Below are positions 16,232 to 25,203 of a stretch of DNA of 64,000 nucleotides, piece after piece. This stretch comes from Atlanticothrix silvestris CENA357 (GTDB lineage Bacteria > Cyanobacteriota > Cyanobacteriia > Cyanobacteriales > Nostocaceae). The stretch is from contig NZ_JAECZB010000062.1 of NCBI RefSeq assembly GCF_016056295.1, forward strand, positions 56,729 through 120,728, read 5' to 3'. The position numbers and the translations under genes are program-made. The notes under the pieces are model-generated. The model was not told where the DNA came from. It did not search any database and worked only from the letters and a program-made list of their open reading frames with translations. Every line of letters starts with the position of its first letter. The stretch's first letter is position 1.

Positions 16232-17188
16232 ATGACTTTAACAGCAAGCGATGAATCTCAAATAGACTCTCAAACGGCGCGATCGCAGACTGAAAAAACG
16301 CTAGATCAAGGTTTTTTGTGGGGTACACGTATATTAGCGCTTGCTGTTGCAGCAGTCTTACTTTGGATAGCCGTACAAGTTGCTATAAACTCAATACCTG
16401 CTATTCGAGAGTTTGGTCTACAATTCCTTATTAACAGTGCTTGGAACCCTGTAGAAGATATTTATGGAGTGTTACCGATGATTTACGGAACACTCTTGAG
16501 TTCATTAATTGCCCTGCTTTTAGCTGTGCCAATTGGTTTAGCAAGTGCAATCATTTTGAGCGAGAATTTTTTACCGTTATCAGTTCGGACAGTACTAACT
16601 TTTTTAGTGGAATTACTAGCAGCTATTCCTAGTATTGTGTATGGACTTTGGGGTATTTATGTCTTGATTCCATTCTTGCAACCTATCGGTAATTGGCTTC
16701 ACGATAACTTTGATTACATACCTCTTTTTTCCACTCGATATATAGGGCCAGGAATGCTACCTGCTGGGGTAATTTTAGCCATTATGGTTTTACCCATTAT
16801 TACGGTAATCTCCCGCGATTCTCTGGCTTCTCTACCTTCGGAACTGCGTTGGGGATCTTATGGTGTAGGGTCAACTCGTTGGCAAACAATTTTCAGCATT
16901 CTGATTCCAGCAGCTTTTTCGGGAATTGTAGGTGGAATCATGTTGGCATTGGGTAGAGCCTTGGGAGAAACAATGGCTGTAACATTGGTAATTGGTAACA
17001 GTAACGATTTAAACTTATCTGTACTTGCACCTGCAAATACAATTGCTTCTTTGTTAGCCAATCAATTCGCAGAAGCTAGTGGTTTGCAAAGAGCTTCCTT
17101 GTTTTATGCTGGTTTAGTTTTGTTTGTAATTACACTCGTGGTTAATATGCTAGCCGAAGTCATTGTGCGTCGAGTTAAAAAATTTTAA
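16232..17188 (+). CDS. pstC: phosphate ABC transporter permease PstC
   Basis: A 318-residue inner-membrane protein with six predicted helices after a 30-residue polar N-terminus. It shows the permease EAA-loop region (SLASLPSELRWGSYGVGSTRWQT) and the PstC-typical PMIYGTLLSSLIALLLAVPIG. Together with PstA it forms the channel of the high-affinity phosphate importer. It is first in a pstC-pstA-pstB unit with 45 and 81 bases between genes. The phosphate-binding protein PstS is not in this cluster. Confidence 0.93.
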   Translation: MTLTASDESQIDSQTARSQTEKTLDQGFLWGTRILALAVAAVLLWIAVQVAINSIPAIREFGLQFLINSAWNPVEDIYGVLPMIYGTLLSSLIALLLAVPIGLASAIILSENFLPLSVRTVLTFLVELLAAIPSIVYGLWGIYVLIPFLQPIGNWLHDNFDYIPLFSTRYIGPGMLPAGVILAIMVLPIITVISRDSLASLPSELRWGSYGVGSTRWQTIFSILIPAAFSGIVGGIMLALGRALGETMAVTLVIGNSNDLNLSVLAPANTIASLLANQFAEASGLQRASLFYAGLVLFVITLVVNMLAEVIVRRVKKF

Positions 17189-17233
17189 TAGCGAGAAAAA
17201 TTGAATCGCAAATTTCAGCTTAGGTAAGCAATT

Positions 17234-18124
17234 ATGACATCTAGTAGTCAAGGTAGACACTCTGCAAACACAGATGAAAGCATGGAATTTTCTTATGCTA
17301 CTCGCCGAACATTAATTGGGACTGTGCTGACAGTATTAGCATTTGTCATGCTGGGTATTGCAATTTTGCCTTTAGGATTAGTCCTTGGTTATGTAATTCT
17401 CAAAGGAGCTAGTCAATTTAATTTAGAACTATTTACTGGACAAATACCAGCTGCATTACAAAAAGGTGGCGGTGTTGGTGCTGCCATTGTAGGAACATTA
17501 ATTGTCGTGGGGATTGCTTCGGCATTGAGCATTCCTTTTGGGATTCTAGCAGCTATTTATTTATCAGAGTTCAGTTCCGGCACAATAGTTAAGTGGATTC
17601 GCTTTGCTACTAATGTACTGAGTGGTGTACCCTCAATCATCGTGGGACTGTTTGCTTATGGTGTGGTAGTTGCAACTACAAATCAATTTTCGGCCGTGGC
17701 TGGGGGTTTTGCCTTGGCAATTTTGATGTTACCAATAGTAGTAAGAACTGCTGATGAAGCCTTACAATTAGTACCTCAAGAAGTACGTTGGGCATCAACA
17801 GGTGTAGGTGCTTCTAATTTCCAAACAGTTTTACAAGTTGTTCTACCATCAGCGATGGGAGCAATTATTACAGGTACGACTTTAGCGATCGCTCGCGCGG
17901 CTGGTGAAACTGCACCTTTAATTTTTACAGTTTTGTTTTCACAATTTTGGCCTAGAAGTATTTGGCAACCAATTCCCACTTTATCGGTATTAGTTTATAA
18001 CTTTGCCACCGTTCCCTACGAAAATCAACAACAACTTGCCTGGGCAGCTTCACTCATTTTAGTTTTATTAGTGCTAATTACTAGCATACTTTCTCGCTTG
18101 GCAGCACTTAAAAGTACCTATTGA
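17234..18124 (+). CDS. pstA: phosphate ABC transporter permease PstA
   Basis: A 296-residue membrane protein with six helices. The EAA loop (TADEALQLVPQEVRWASTGVGASNFQTV, spread over residues about 176-203) and the family end-pattern ARAAGETAPLIFT are both present. It pairs with PstC in the PstSCAB importer. It is read in the same direction between pstC and pstB, probably one transcript. Confidence 0.93.
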   Translation: MTSSSQGRHSANTDESMEFSYATRRTLIGTVLTVLAFVMLGIAILPLGLVLGYVILKGASQFNLELFTGQIPAALQKGGGVGAAIVGTLIVVGIASALSIPFGILAAIYLSEFSSGTIVKWIRFATNVLSGVPSIIVGLFAYGVVVATTNQFSAVAGGFALAILMLPIVVRTADEALQLVPQEVRWASTGVGASNFQTVLQVVLPSAMGAIITGTTLAIARAAGETAPLIFTVLFSQFWPRSIWQPIPTLSVLVYNFATVPYENQQQLAWAASLILVLLVLITSILSRLAALKSTY

Positions 18125-18205
18125 AATAATACTCAACAATAAACTCTTAATTAGGTTGCCGAGCGAAGCCGAGGTACGAATTATTTTCATATAGGATTAA
18201 CAAAT

Positions 18206-19036
18206 ATGTCTGCTCAAAATCAAACCAATAATCATCGAAATACTCAAAATTCAGGCGAAACTACAGCAGTTTTGCAAACAGAAAAACTGAGCGTTTACTA
18301 CGGTGATACTTTAGCGCTACGCGATGTTTATATGGAAATACTAAAGCAAAGAGTAACTGCTTTTATTGGCCCTTCTGGCTGTGGCAAAAGTACGTTACTG
18401 CGTTGCTTTAATCGTCTAAATGATTTAATTGATAAATGCCGAGTAGAAGGCAAGGTACTTTACCGTAATAAAAACCTCTACTCACCTAAAATCGATCCAG
18501 TAGAGGTGCGGCGGCGGATTGGTATGGTATTTCAAAAACCAAACCCCTTCCCCAAATCAATTTATGAAAATATCGCTTATGGAGCCAGGATTCAAAACCG
18601 TAAAGATGATATGGATGAATTAGTCGAGCGATCGCTCCAACGAGCTGCTTTATGGAGTGAAGTTAAAGATAAACTAAAACAAAGTGGTTTATCCCTTTCT
18701 GGTGGACAACAACAGCGTTTATGTATTGCCAGAGCGATCGCCCTCAAACCAGAAGTAGTCTTGATGGATGAACCTTGTTCTTCCCTTGATCCTCTCTCTA
18801 CTCAGCGAGTTGAAGAATTAATTCACGAACTCAAAGAAGAATACACAATTATTATTGTCACCCACAACATGCAACAAGCCTCGCGGGTGTCAGATTACAC
18901 GGCTTTTTTCAATGCAGAAGAATCAGACAAGGGAAACCGCTTCGGTTACTTAGTAGAATATGACGAAACAGGGAAAGTTTTCGCCAATCCCCAAGCCCAA
19001 GCAACTAAAGAATATCTCAGCGGTAAATTTGGTTAA
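18206..19036 (+). CDS. pstB: phosphate ABC transporter ATP-binding protein PstB
   Basis: A 276-residue ATPase with Walker [10 protein letters not shown] (residues 55-63), the PstB-specific [10 protein letters not shown] following it, the Q-loop [11 protein letters not shown], signature LSGGQQQR, Walker [14 protein letters not shown] and the H-loop VTHNM. It energises phosphate import at the cytoplasmic face of PstC/PstA. Many cyanobacterial PstB proteins have the same polar N-terminal extension. A GGA site precedes the ATG. Confidence 0.95.
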   Translation: MSAQNQTNNHRNTQNSGETTAVLQTEKLSVYYGDTLALRDVYMEILKQRVTAFIGPSGCGKSTLLRCFNRLNDLIDKCRVEGKVLYRNKNLYSPKIDPVEVRRRIGMVFQKPNPFPKSIYENIAYGARIQNRKDDMDELVERSLQRAALWSEVKDKLKQSGLSLSGGQQQRLCIARAIALKPEVVLMDEPCSSLDPLSTQRVEELIHELKEEYTIIIVTHNMQQASRVSDYTAFFNAEESDKGNRFGYLVEYDETGKVFANPQAQATKEYLSGKFG

Positions 19037-19115
19037 ATCAAGAAGCAGGGATGCAGGGGAGAAGGCTTTTAGGTTTCTGCTGAAAAAAGGTAATATTTGC
19101 GAGTTCACAAGCGCT

Positions 19116-19141
19116 ATTACGAATTACGAATTACGAATTAC
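19116..19141. repeat. short tandem heptamer repeat (ATTACGA)
   Basis: Nearly four copies of the 7-base unit ATTACGA. Such short tandem repeats are typical of Nostocales intergenic DNA. A reverse-complement series occurs at 57167-57245. Confidence 0.8.
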
Positions 19142-19149
19142 CCACAGCG

Positions 19150-21462
19150 TTACTGGCTATTAATCATCACAACAATAGTAGATAAAGGCACTTCTGCAAA
19201 ATACTGTCGCTGAAATTGTTCTTCACTAATGGCGGCTAAAAATTTCGCAGCAGCAGTATCAGCTAAAGTTACCGACACATTTTTGGAATCATGGTTGATT
19301 CGCAAATTATTATCTTGTAATTTAACTGTGAATCCCAAACATTTTAAAGCTTTGAGTCCTAAAAGTAATGTTTGGTCACGAATGCCGAGTTTCTTTAAAA
19401 GTTGCACGCGAGTAACTGTATGATTAGTGCGACTGAGATATTTAGCAATCCCAACTAAGGTCAGCCAAATTTGGCTAGGTGGTTGTTGATTAGGTTTAGA
19501 CCAAGCGATCGCTAGCTGTTGTTGATTGTAAAGCGATCTCTTCCACCAGACGCGTAAATCATCCCAATTTGTGGGACAATCTTGAATAATGAGTGCTGTT
19601 TTATTGAGACTGAGTGCTAAGTCTTTTTGATTTCGCCAGTCTAATATAGTTGCCGATTGATGAGTTGTCAGTTTCAAATTAGCAGCAGGACGCACAGCAA
19701 TTAATCTAATTTCATAGCGTTTTTTGAAGGTGTTGTAATCGAGTTCGGCGATACAATCACATCGTCCTATTGGTAATTCATCTTTGTAATGTCCCCACCA
19801 AATCCCAGGAAAAGGACTTTTACAAGAATCATCCCGAATATCAAACTCGGCTTTAATATACTGTACTTTTTTTCCTTTCCAATCTTGTTGATTGCGATGC
19901 CAAGCATTATCAAACCAGCAATTTTGAATTAGCAGTTTCGGAACAGGATTTCCCATCCCGCAAGGTTCTAAAAGTTTCAATTCTAAAAATAACTCTTTGC
20001 CCAAGTCTGCGACTGTCACCGTTAAATCTGCTTGCACTGTTGGCGTGAGAGTTGTACCGCCTAAAGATTGTCGTAACTGTTGATTTATCGCCGCTGTAAA
20101 TAAAGGAATATTTTCTATCGGTAAACTCAAACCTGCTGCAAAGGGATGTCCCCCAAAGCGATGTAACAAATGTGCTTGGTCTTTCACCAATTGATATAAA
20201 TCGACGGAATTTATCGAACGGGCGGAACCACGGGCTAAAGCAGAGGGGCTAGTGTCTTCTGTACTTAACAAGATGGTGGGGCGGCCTGTTTCTTGTGCTA
20301 TTTGTCCAGCGACTAAACCCAACACACCTGCGGGCCATTGGGCATCTTCTAAAACAATAACGCTGGTAGTTGATAAGTCTAATTGAGTAAGTTTTTGGCC
20401 TACTTGTGCTTGCACATCTTTTTGTAAAGACTTGCGGCGGGCGTTGGCGAGTTCTGTAACTTCGGCTAGTTCGTTACAACGTTGAATATCTCGACTAGTT
20501 AGTAATTCTACGCAGAAACTGGCATCACCTTGGATGCGGCTGACGGCATTAATGCGCGGCCCCAAACCGAAGGAAATATCTGTGGGGCGATCGCCGCTTT
20601 TCTGGCACAATTCTAATAATCGCCCTACTCCTGGTCGTCGTCGTGCTGCTGGTGGTTGTTTAAAGTCGGCTTGCAGTCGTTGGATTCCTACTTGCGCCAA
20701 ATAACGACAATCTCCACTTAACTGCACCAAATCAGCAATTAAACCTATAGCTACTAAATCTAATAAATCTGTTACAGGATGTTTAGGAACATCAGGCAAA
20801 GTTTGATATAGGGCTTCTATTAATTTGTAAGCTACCGCTACCCCAGAAAGATGAAATAGCTGATGTTCATTGGGCAAATAACGAGGATTAATAATTGCTA
20901 CAACTGGCGGACGTTCTTCAGGTAAGGTGTGGTGGTCTGTGACTATGACATCTATACCTAATTGTTTGGCATAAATAATTTCATTAATATTAGTGCTGCC
21001 CGTATCGCAAGTAATAATTAACTTACAATTTTGTTTGGCTAAATTATCAATTCCCTGATGGTTGAGTCCGTGGGATTCTTTCAGCCGATTGGGAATGTAA
21101 AAATTTAACTGGGTATTTTGAGCAAAAAACAGTCCTAAACCATCCCACAAAACAGATGTAGCAGTAATACCATCAGCATCAAAGTCTCCCCAAATAGCAA
21201 TTTTTTCACCAGCATTACGTGCCTGTTGCAGCCGTGCTACTGCTAGATGCATTTCTTGCCCAAATTCAAAAGGACTCGCTGGTTGATAAACTTTATGGTT
21301 GATAAATGCTGCTAATTGTTGATGATCTTTAATTCCTCGTTGCCACAACAATTGTGCTGCATGTAATCCACTTGATGCAGGTGTATGCTGTTTCACCGCT
21401 TGGATAAACCAATCCGGCGGTTGTTCTGTTGCTGTTATTTTCCACTGTTGTTGTTCTGACAT
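19150..21462 (-). CDS. recJ: single-stranded-DNA-specific exonuclease RecJ
   Basis: A 770-residue protein of the DHH phosphoesterase superfamily. Metal-binding motifs are visible in order: IWGDFDADGITAT (about residues 90-102), LIITCDTGS, VIVTDHHTLPE (DHH motif), then a DHHA1 domain with RFGGHPFAAGLSLP. RecJ degrades single-stranded DNA 5'-3' in recombination and mismatch/base-excision repair. The last 200 residues form a cyanobacterial C-terminal extension of unknown role, longer than E. coli RecJ (about 577 residues). Tail-to-tail with pstB. Confidence 0.93.
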   Translation of the reverse strand: MSEQQQWKITATEQPPDWFIQAVKQHTPASSGLHAAQLLWQRGIKDHQQLAAFINHKVYQPASPFEFGQEMHLAVARLQQARNAGEKIAIWGDFDADGITATSVLWDGLGLFFAQNTQLNFYIPNRLKESHGLNHQGIDNLAKQNCKLIITCDTGSTNINEIIYAKQLGIDVIVTDHHTLPEERPPVVAIINPRYLPNEHQLFHLSGVAVAYKLIEALYQTLPDVPKHPVTDLLDLVAIGLIADLVQLSGDCRYLAQVGIQRLQADFKQPPAARRRPGVGRLLELCQKSGDRPTDISFGLGPRINAVSRIQGDASFCVELLTSRDIQRCNELAEVTELANARRKSLQKDVQAQVGQKLTQLDLSTTSVIVLEDAQWPAGVLGLVAGQIAQETGRPTILLSTEDTSPSALARGSARSINSVDLYQLVKDQAHLLHRFGGHPFAAGLSLPIENIPLFTAAINQQLRQSLGGTTLTPTVQADLTVTVADLGKELFLELKLLEPCGMGNPVPKLLIQNCWFDNAWHRNQQDWKGKKVQYIKAEFDIRDDSCKSPFPGIWWGHYKDELPIGRCDCIAELDYNTFKKRYEIRLIAVRPAANLKLTTHQSATILDWRNQKDLALSLNKTALIIQDCPTNWDDLRVWWKRSLYNQQQLAIAWSKPNQQPPSQIWLTLVGIAKYLSRTNHTVTRVQLLKKLGIRDQTLLLGLKALKCLGFTVKLQDNNLRINHDSKNVSVTLADTAAAKFLAAISEEQFQRQYFAEVPLSTIVVMINSQ

Positions 21463-21720
21463 ACCACATTGAGAGTTGGAGTTTTAGCACTGCCCTTTTC
21501 GCAAGACATTCTTAATGTTGGCAGTAGATATATTTTCTTATGATTGCGAACGATTTCGCTATAACTATTGATTGATTGTTCATATCTCAAATTTAATTTT
21601 TGAATAGTTAATAATCCCCTTTTTTATGTTCAGTATCTTTACTGAGTTTACCTTATAAAATACCGTGATATCTTGCTTAAGTACATTTAGTCATTCATTA
21701 ATAACTCTGTTTTTATTTTT

Positions 21721-23331
21721 ATGAATCAAATATTTCGTCCAGCATCAATAGTAGTTGCAACAGTTATCTTGACTATTTTCTTGTTTATCTCTGTAATTTG
21801 GATGGCACGACAAGAATATCAACAATTCAATCATCTCATCCAGCATGAAGTACCAATCAACACTATAACTGAAAAGATTATTTATCTAGATGAAGTACTC
21901 ACTATGTCAGCAAATATGTATACGAATACAAGTAATGTTAATTGGAAAACTAGGCATGATTTATTTAGTGAAAAATTAGATTTAGAAATAAACAAATTTA
22001 GAAAATTAGCCTCTCATCATTTTGTAACTGAACGCGTTAAAACAATTGATGCTGCTAATCAAAAATTAACAAAAATAGAGGAACAATCTTTTATCTTAGT
22101 CGAACAAGGTAAAAATGCAGAAGCCCAAGCTTTATTATCTAGCGTTGAATATGGAACAGAGAAAATTAAATTAGGGGCCAGTATTGAAACCAGCCAACAT
22201 TATATTTTCAAAGAATTGCAAGATGCTATTACATCTTATCGTCAAAAAATGTTTTTTTCTATTTTCTTTGCTATCGTAAGCTTAATCTTACTTATTCCTT
22301 TATGGATAATCGTACTGCGCTTGCTAAAAAAATATTTAAAGGCTAAAAATAATGCCCAATCTGCTTTAACAAAAGCCAATCAAGAATTAGAACTACGAGT
22401 TGAACAAAGAACACAAGAATTAAGTCATAAAAATATCCAACTTAAACAAATTGTCAAAGAGCTACAACAAACTCAAACACAGTTAATTCATGCAGAAAAA
22501 ATGTCTTCTTTAGGTCAAATGGTAGCTGGTATTGCCCATGAAATTAATAATCCCCTAAATTTTATTTCGGGAAATCTAAAATACACGCAAACTTTTATAC
22601 AAGACTTATTTAAGTTAATAGATATTTATCAGCAGCATTATCTCACTCCCCCTAAAGAAATTCAAATAGCAATTGAAGATATGGATTTGGATTTTGCCAG
22701 TCAAGATTTTACTCAAATGCTCAGTTCTATGACGCAAGGTGTAAATAGAATCCAGGGGATAGTAAAATCGCTGCGGACTTTTTCGCGTTTAGATGAGGCC
22801 GAACTTAAAGAAGTTGATATTCATGAGAGTATCGATAGTACGTTGCTCATGTTACAGTATCGATTGCAATCAACTCATAAGCAGTGTAAAATTTGCTTAA
22901 TTAAAGAATATGCTGCGCTGCCATTAATTGAGTGTTATTCTAGTGAATTAAATCAGGTTTTTTTAAATATTTTGAGTAATGCAATTGATGCTTTAGAAGA
23001 ACGGCGTTTACAATGTATGGTTGAACAAAAAAATACTCACATCAGCAATCTTTGCATTCGTACTGAAATAATTTCCAAATCATGGATAGCAATTCATATT
23101 ATCGACAACGGTACTGGCATTGATGAATCTATCAAGCACAAAATATTTGATCCTTTTTTCACTACTAAAACTGTAGGTCAAGGCACAGGGTTAGGACTAT
23201 CAGTTAGTTATCAAATTGTTGTTAACAGACATTCTGGAAAATTATATTGTAATTCGACAATTGGACAAGGCACAGAAATCGTTATTGAAATTCCTGTAAC
23301 TCAAAAATCAGCGATGAAGGCAATTTTATAA
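21721..23331 (+). CDS. membrane-bound sensor histidine kinase
   Basis: A 536-residue protein with membrane helices at about residues 8-28 and 178-201 that bracket a helical 150-residue extracytoplasmic domain, then a coiled coil (210-260). HisKA carries phospho-acceptor His273 (GIAHEINNPLNF), followed by an HATPase with N box (NILSNAIDALEE), G1 (DNGTGID) and G2 (GQGTGLGLSVS). The AHEINNPL type is common in cyanobacterial orphan kinases. No response regulator is adjacent, so the partner is unknown. Confidence 0.9.
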   Translation: MNQIFRPASIVVATVILTIFLFISVIWMARQEYQQFNHLIQHEVPINTITEKIIYLDEVLTMSANMYTNTSNVNWKTRHDLFSEKLDLEINKFRKLASHHFVTERVKTIDAANQKLTKIEEQSFILVEQGKNAEAQALLSSVEYGTEKIKLGASIETSQHYIFKELQDAITSYRQKMFFSIFFAIVSLILLIPLWIIVLRLLKKYLKAKNNAQSALTKANQELELRVEQRTQELSHKNIQLKQIVKELQQTQTQLIHAEKMSSLGQMVAGIAHEINNPLNFISGNLKYTQTFIQDLFKLIDIYQQHYLTPPKEIQIAIEDMDLDFASQDFTQMLSSMTQGVNRIQGIVKSLRTFSRLDEAELKEVDIHESIDSTLLMLQYRLQSTHKQCKICLIKEYAALPLIECYSSELNQVFLNILSNAIDALEERRLQCMVEQKNTHISNLCIRTEIISKSWIAIHIIDNGTGIDESIKHKIFDPFFTTKTVGQGTGLGLSVSYQIVVNRHSGKLYCNSTIGQGTEIVIEIPVTQKSAMKAIL

Positions 23332-23685
23332 ATATTTTTCAGAAAATAAATTTAGTTTAGCAGACGCGATCGCACAGATACAATAAAGTGAAATAAGAGA
23401 ATGCAAGTCAAATTGATAATCGAGTCGAGTTATAGCAGAAGCGATCGCACTTTACGAAAATTTACTAGAACAGCAGGAAAAAGCTCACAAAGAGACTCTA
23501 AAACAACATGAGGCTGATAAAGTGCTGATTTCCCAAAAACGCCAAGAACTTGAGCTGATACAGAATGAAGTAGAAATAATTTTTAGTAAAGATATATCGC
23601 TCTGCAACTGAGGAGATGAACGCTAGAATTTACTCAACTTCGTAAACTGAAACTACTTTAACCTCAGAGTTGACGGCCTAATTCT
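23332..23685. other. intergenic region with a degraded coiled-coil reading frame
   Basis: A frame open from about 23419 to 23611 encodes a Glu/Lys/Gln-rich helix (LLEQQEKAHKETLKQHE and on) but has no ATG, GTG or TTG start in a sensible place. It is probably the tail of a lost gene. HIP1 octamers occur here. Confidence 0.4.
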
Positions 23686-23913
23686 ATGACCACCCTCAAC
23701 CAAGTGCTGGAAAGTGCTTTGCTACTGCCCTACGAACAGCAGGAAATGCTAATCGAAATTCTGCAAAATCGCCACCACGAGAGTCGTCGTGCAGAAATGG
23801 CTACGGATGCCCAACAAACCTTAGCTGATTTTCGAGCAGGCAAATTTCAACATCAGTCAGCTGAGGATGTTATTGCAGTATTGCGCCAGTCTCTGGATGA
23901 ACCAGAAGTATGA
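23686..23913 (+). CDS. antitoxin of a type II toxin-antitoxin pair
   Basis: A 75-residue, largely helical acidic protein whose stop codon overlaps the start of the next gene by four bases (ATGA). The pattern LESALLLPYEQQEMLIEILQ is typical of cyanobacterial addiction-module antitoxins of the Phd/RelB-like size class, although the DNA-binding fold is not clear from the sequence. It neutralises the downstream RelE-like toxin and probably autorepresses the pair. Confidence 0.8.
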   Translation: MTTLNQVLESALLLPYEQQEMLIEILQNRHHESRRAEMATDAQQTLADFRAGKFQHQSAEDVIAVLRQSLDEPEV

Positions 23914-24194
23914 GATCACTGGTTTTGACTCCCAAATTTAAACGAGCATTCCGCAAGTTTGTGAAGCGAAATCCTGACCTTCAACAACGCATTGAAGATA
24001 CCCTAAAACTAATGGAAGTTGACATATTTGCCCTAAGTTTAGGCACTCACAAACTGAGTGGCAAACTTGATGGTTTTCAATCCTGCTCTTGTGGCTATGA
24101 CTGTCGTATTGTTTTTTCACTTGAACAAGATACGGAAATGACTAGTGAAGTCATTGTTCTACTTGATATCGGAACCCATAATGAGGTGTACTAA
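23910..24194 (+). CDS. RelE/ParE-superfamily toxin (YafQ-like)
   Basis: A 94-residue basic N-terminal half with TPKFKRAFRKFVKRNP, then GTHKLSGKLDGFQSCSCGYDCRIVFSL spread over residues 45-71, the pattern of mRNA-interferase-type RelE toxins (residues HKL.G....S....YRIVF). Translationally coupled to the antitoxin by a 4-base overlap. RelE-type toxins cut mRNA at the ribosome; which residues are catalytic here is not certain. Confidence 0.85.
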   Translation: MRSLVLTPKFKRAFRKFVKRNPDLQQRIEDTLKLMEVDIFALSLGTHKLSGKLDGFQSCSCGYDCRIVFSLEQDTEMTSEVIVLLDIGTHNEVY

Positions 24195-24293
24195 ATCACT
24201 CACTCTTGCCAACTCAATGTCTAATCTCATTTCCATTACAACGAATCTTGCTTCATAATAAAGAAATATTAAGCTAGATTTAACAAACTCATA

Positions 24294-24974
24294 ATGAGCC
24301 AGACTGCCCTAAATTTAGTCGCCATATCTATATTTCTCATGACCCTATCAGTACTCCTGGGGCCATTAATCCATTTATCCCCAACAGTACCAGCCCTTGC
24401 TACCTTCACTATTTTGGGCATAGCCACATTAGATAATTTTGGTTTGCAAGGTAAGGGAGGTACTATCTTTTTAGATTGGATTGCGAGATTTTCTCCTGAA
24501 TACCGCGATCGCATTATCTACCATGAAGCTGGGCACTTTCTTGTAGCTCAGCTATTAGATATTCCTGTCACTGGCTACACTCTCAGCGCCTGGGAAGCCT
24601 GGAAACAAGGACAACCTGGACAAGGTGGCGTTACCTTTGATGATGGTGAATTAGCATCTCAACTAGAACGGGGTACAATCAGCGCCCAAATGTTAGATCG
24701 CTATTGCACTATTTGGATGGCGGGAATTGCTGCTGAAACTTTAGTATTTGATCATGCTGAAGGTGGAACTGATGATAAAACTAAGTTAGCAGGAGTCTTG
24801 TCAGCTTTAGGTTTTTCTGAATCATCTCGTCAGCAAAAACAGCGCTTTCATACCCTGCAAGCCAAGACTTTACTACAAGAAAATCAGTCTAGTTACGAAG
24901 TCTTAGTTCAAGCCATGCGAGAACGTGCTTCAGTAAAAGATTGCCAGAATTTAGTAAAGAATGCTGAATTTTAA
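24294..24974 (+). CDS. M41-like membrane metalloprotease (FtsH protease domain without AAA module)
   Basis: A 226-residue protein with two N-terminal membrane helices (about residues 7-25 and 32-48) and the zinc-protease motif HEAGH at residues 77-81. A further acidic ligand is plausible in FDHAEGGTDD, as in FtsH (M41) peptidases. The AAA+ ATPase module of FtsH is absent, and length is about one third of FtsH. Cyanobacterial relatives are often called ATP-dependent Zn protease, but nothing here would bind ATP. It may cleave membrane proteins or act as a chaperone. Confidence 0.8.
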   Translation: MSQTALNLVAISIFLMTLSVLLGPLIHLSPTVPALATFTILGIATLDNFGLQGKGGTIFLDWIARFSPEYRDRIIYHEAGHFLVAQLLDIPVTGYTLSAWEAWKQGQPGQGGVTFDDGELASQLERGTISAQMLDRYCTIWMAGIAAETLVFDHAEGGTDDKTKLAGVLSALGFSESSRQQKQRFHTLQAKTLLQENQSSYEVLVQAMRERASVKDCQNLVKNAEF

Positions 24975-25035
24975 TTCTTTTCGCTACAAGTTCTGCACCG
25001 TCATATTTGTTATTTAAACTATAACGTTTATTTCT

Positions 25036-25162
25036 CTGCGTCCTCTGCGCCTTGGCGGTTCGTTAAAAAATTGACTTGGATAACAGAGTTTTAGCTTTAA
25101 TTGAACCGTATTGGTTTAAAAGTAATTTATTTAATCACAGAGGCGCTGAGAGCGCTGAGAGA
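25036..25162. repeat. inverted pair of LTRR-like repeats
   Basis: CTCTGCGTCCTCTGCGCC at about 25036 and its imperfect complement (CACAGAGGCGCTGAGAGCG) at about 25136 face each other across 80 bases. Related sequence appears at 42650-42680, 51390-51425 and near 63135. This is a known style of intergenic repeat in Nostoc. Confidence 0.55.
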
Positions 25163-25203
25163 GAAAAGAAAGTTACAAGTCACCTTGAAAAGGCTAGTTC
25201 TAT

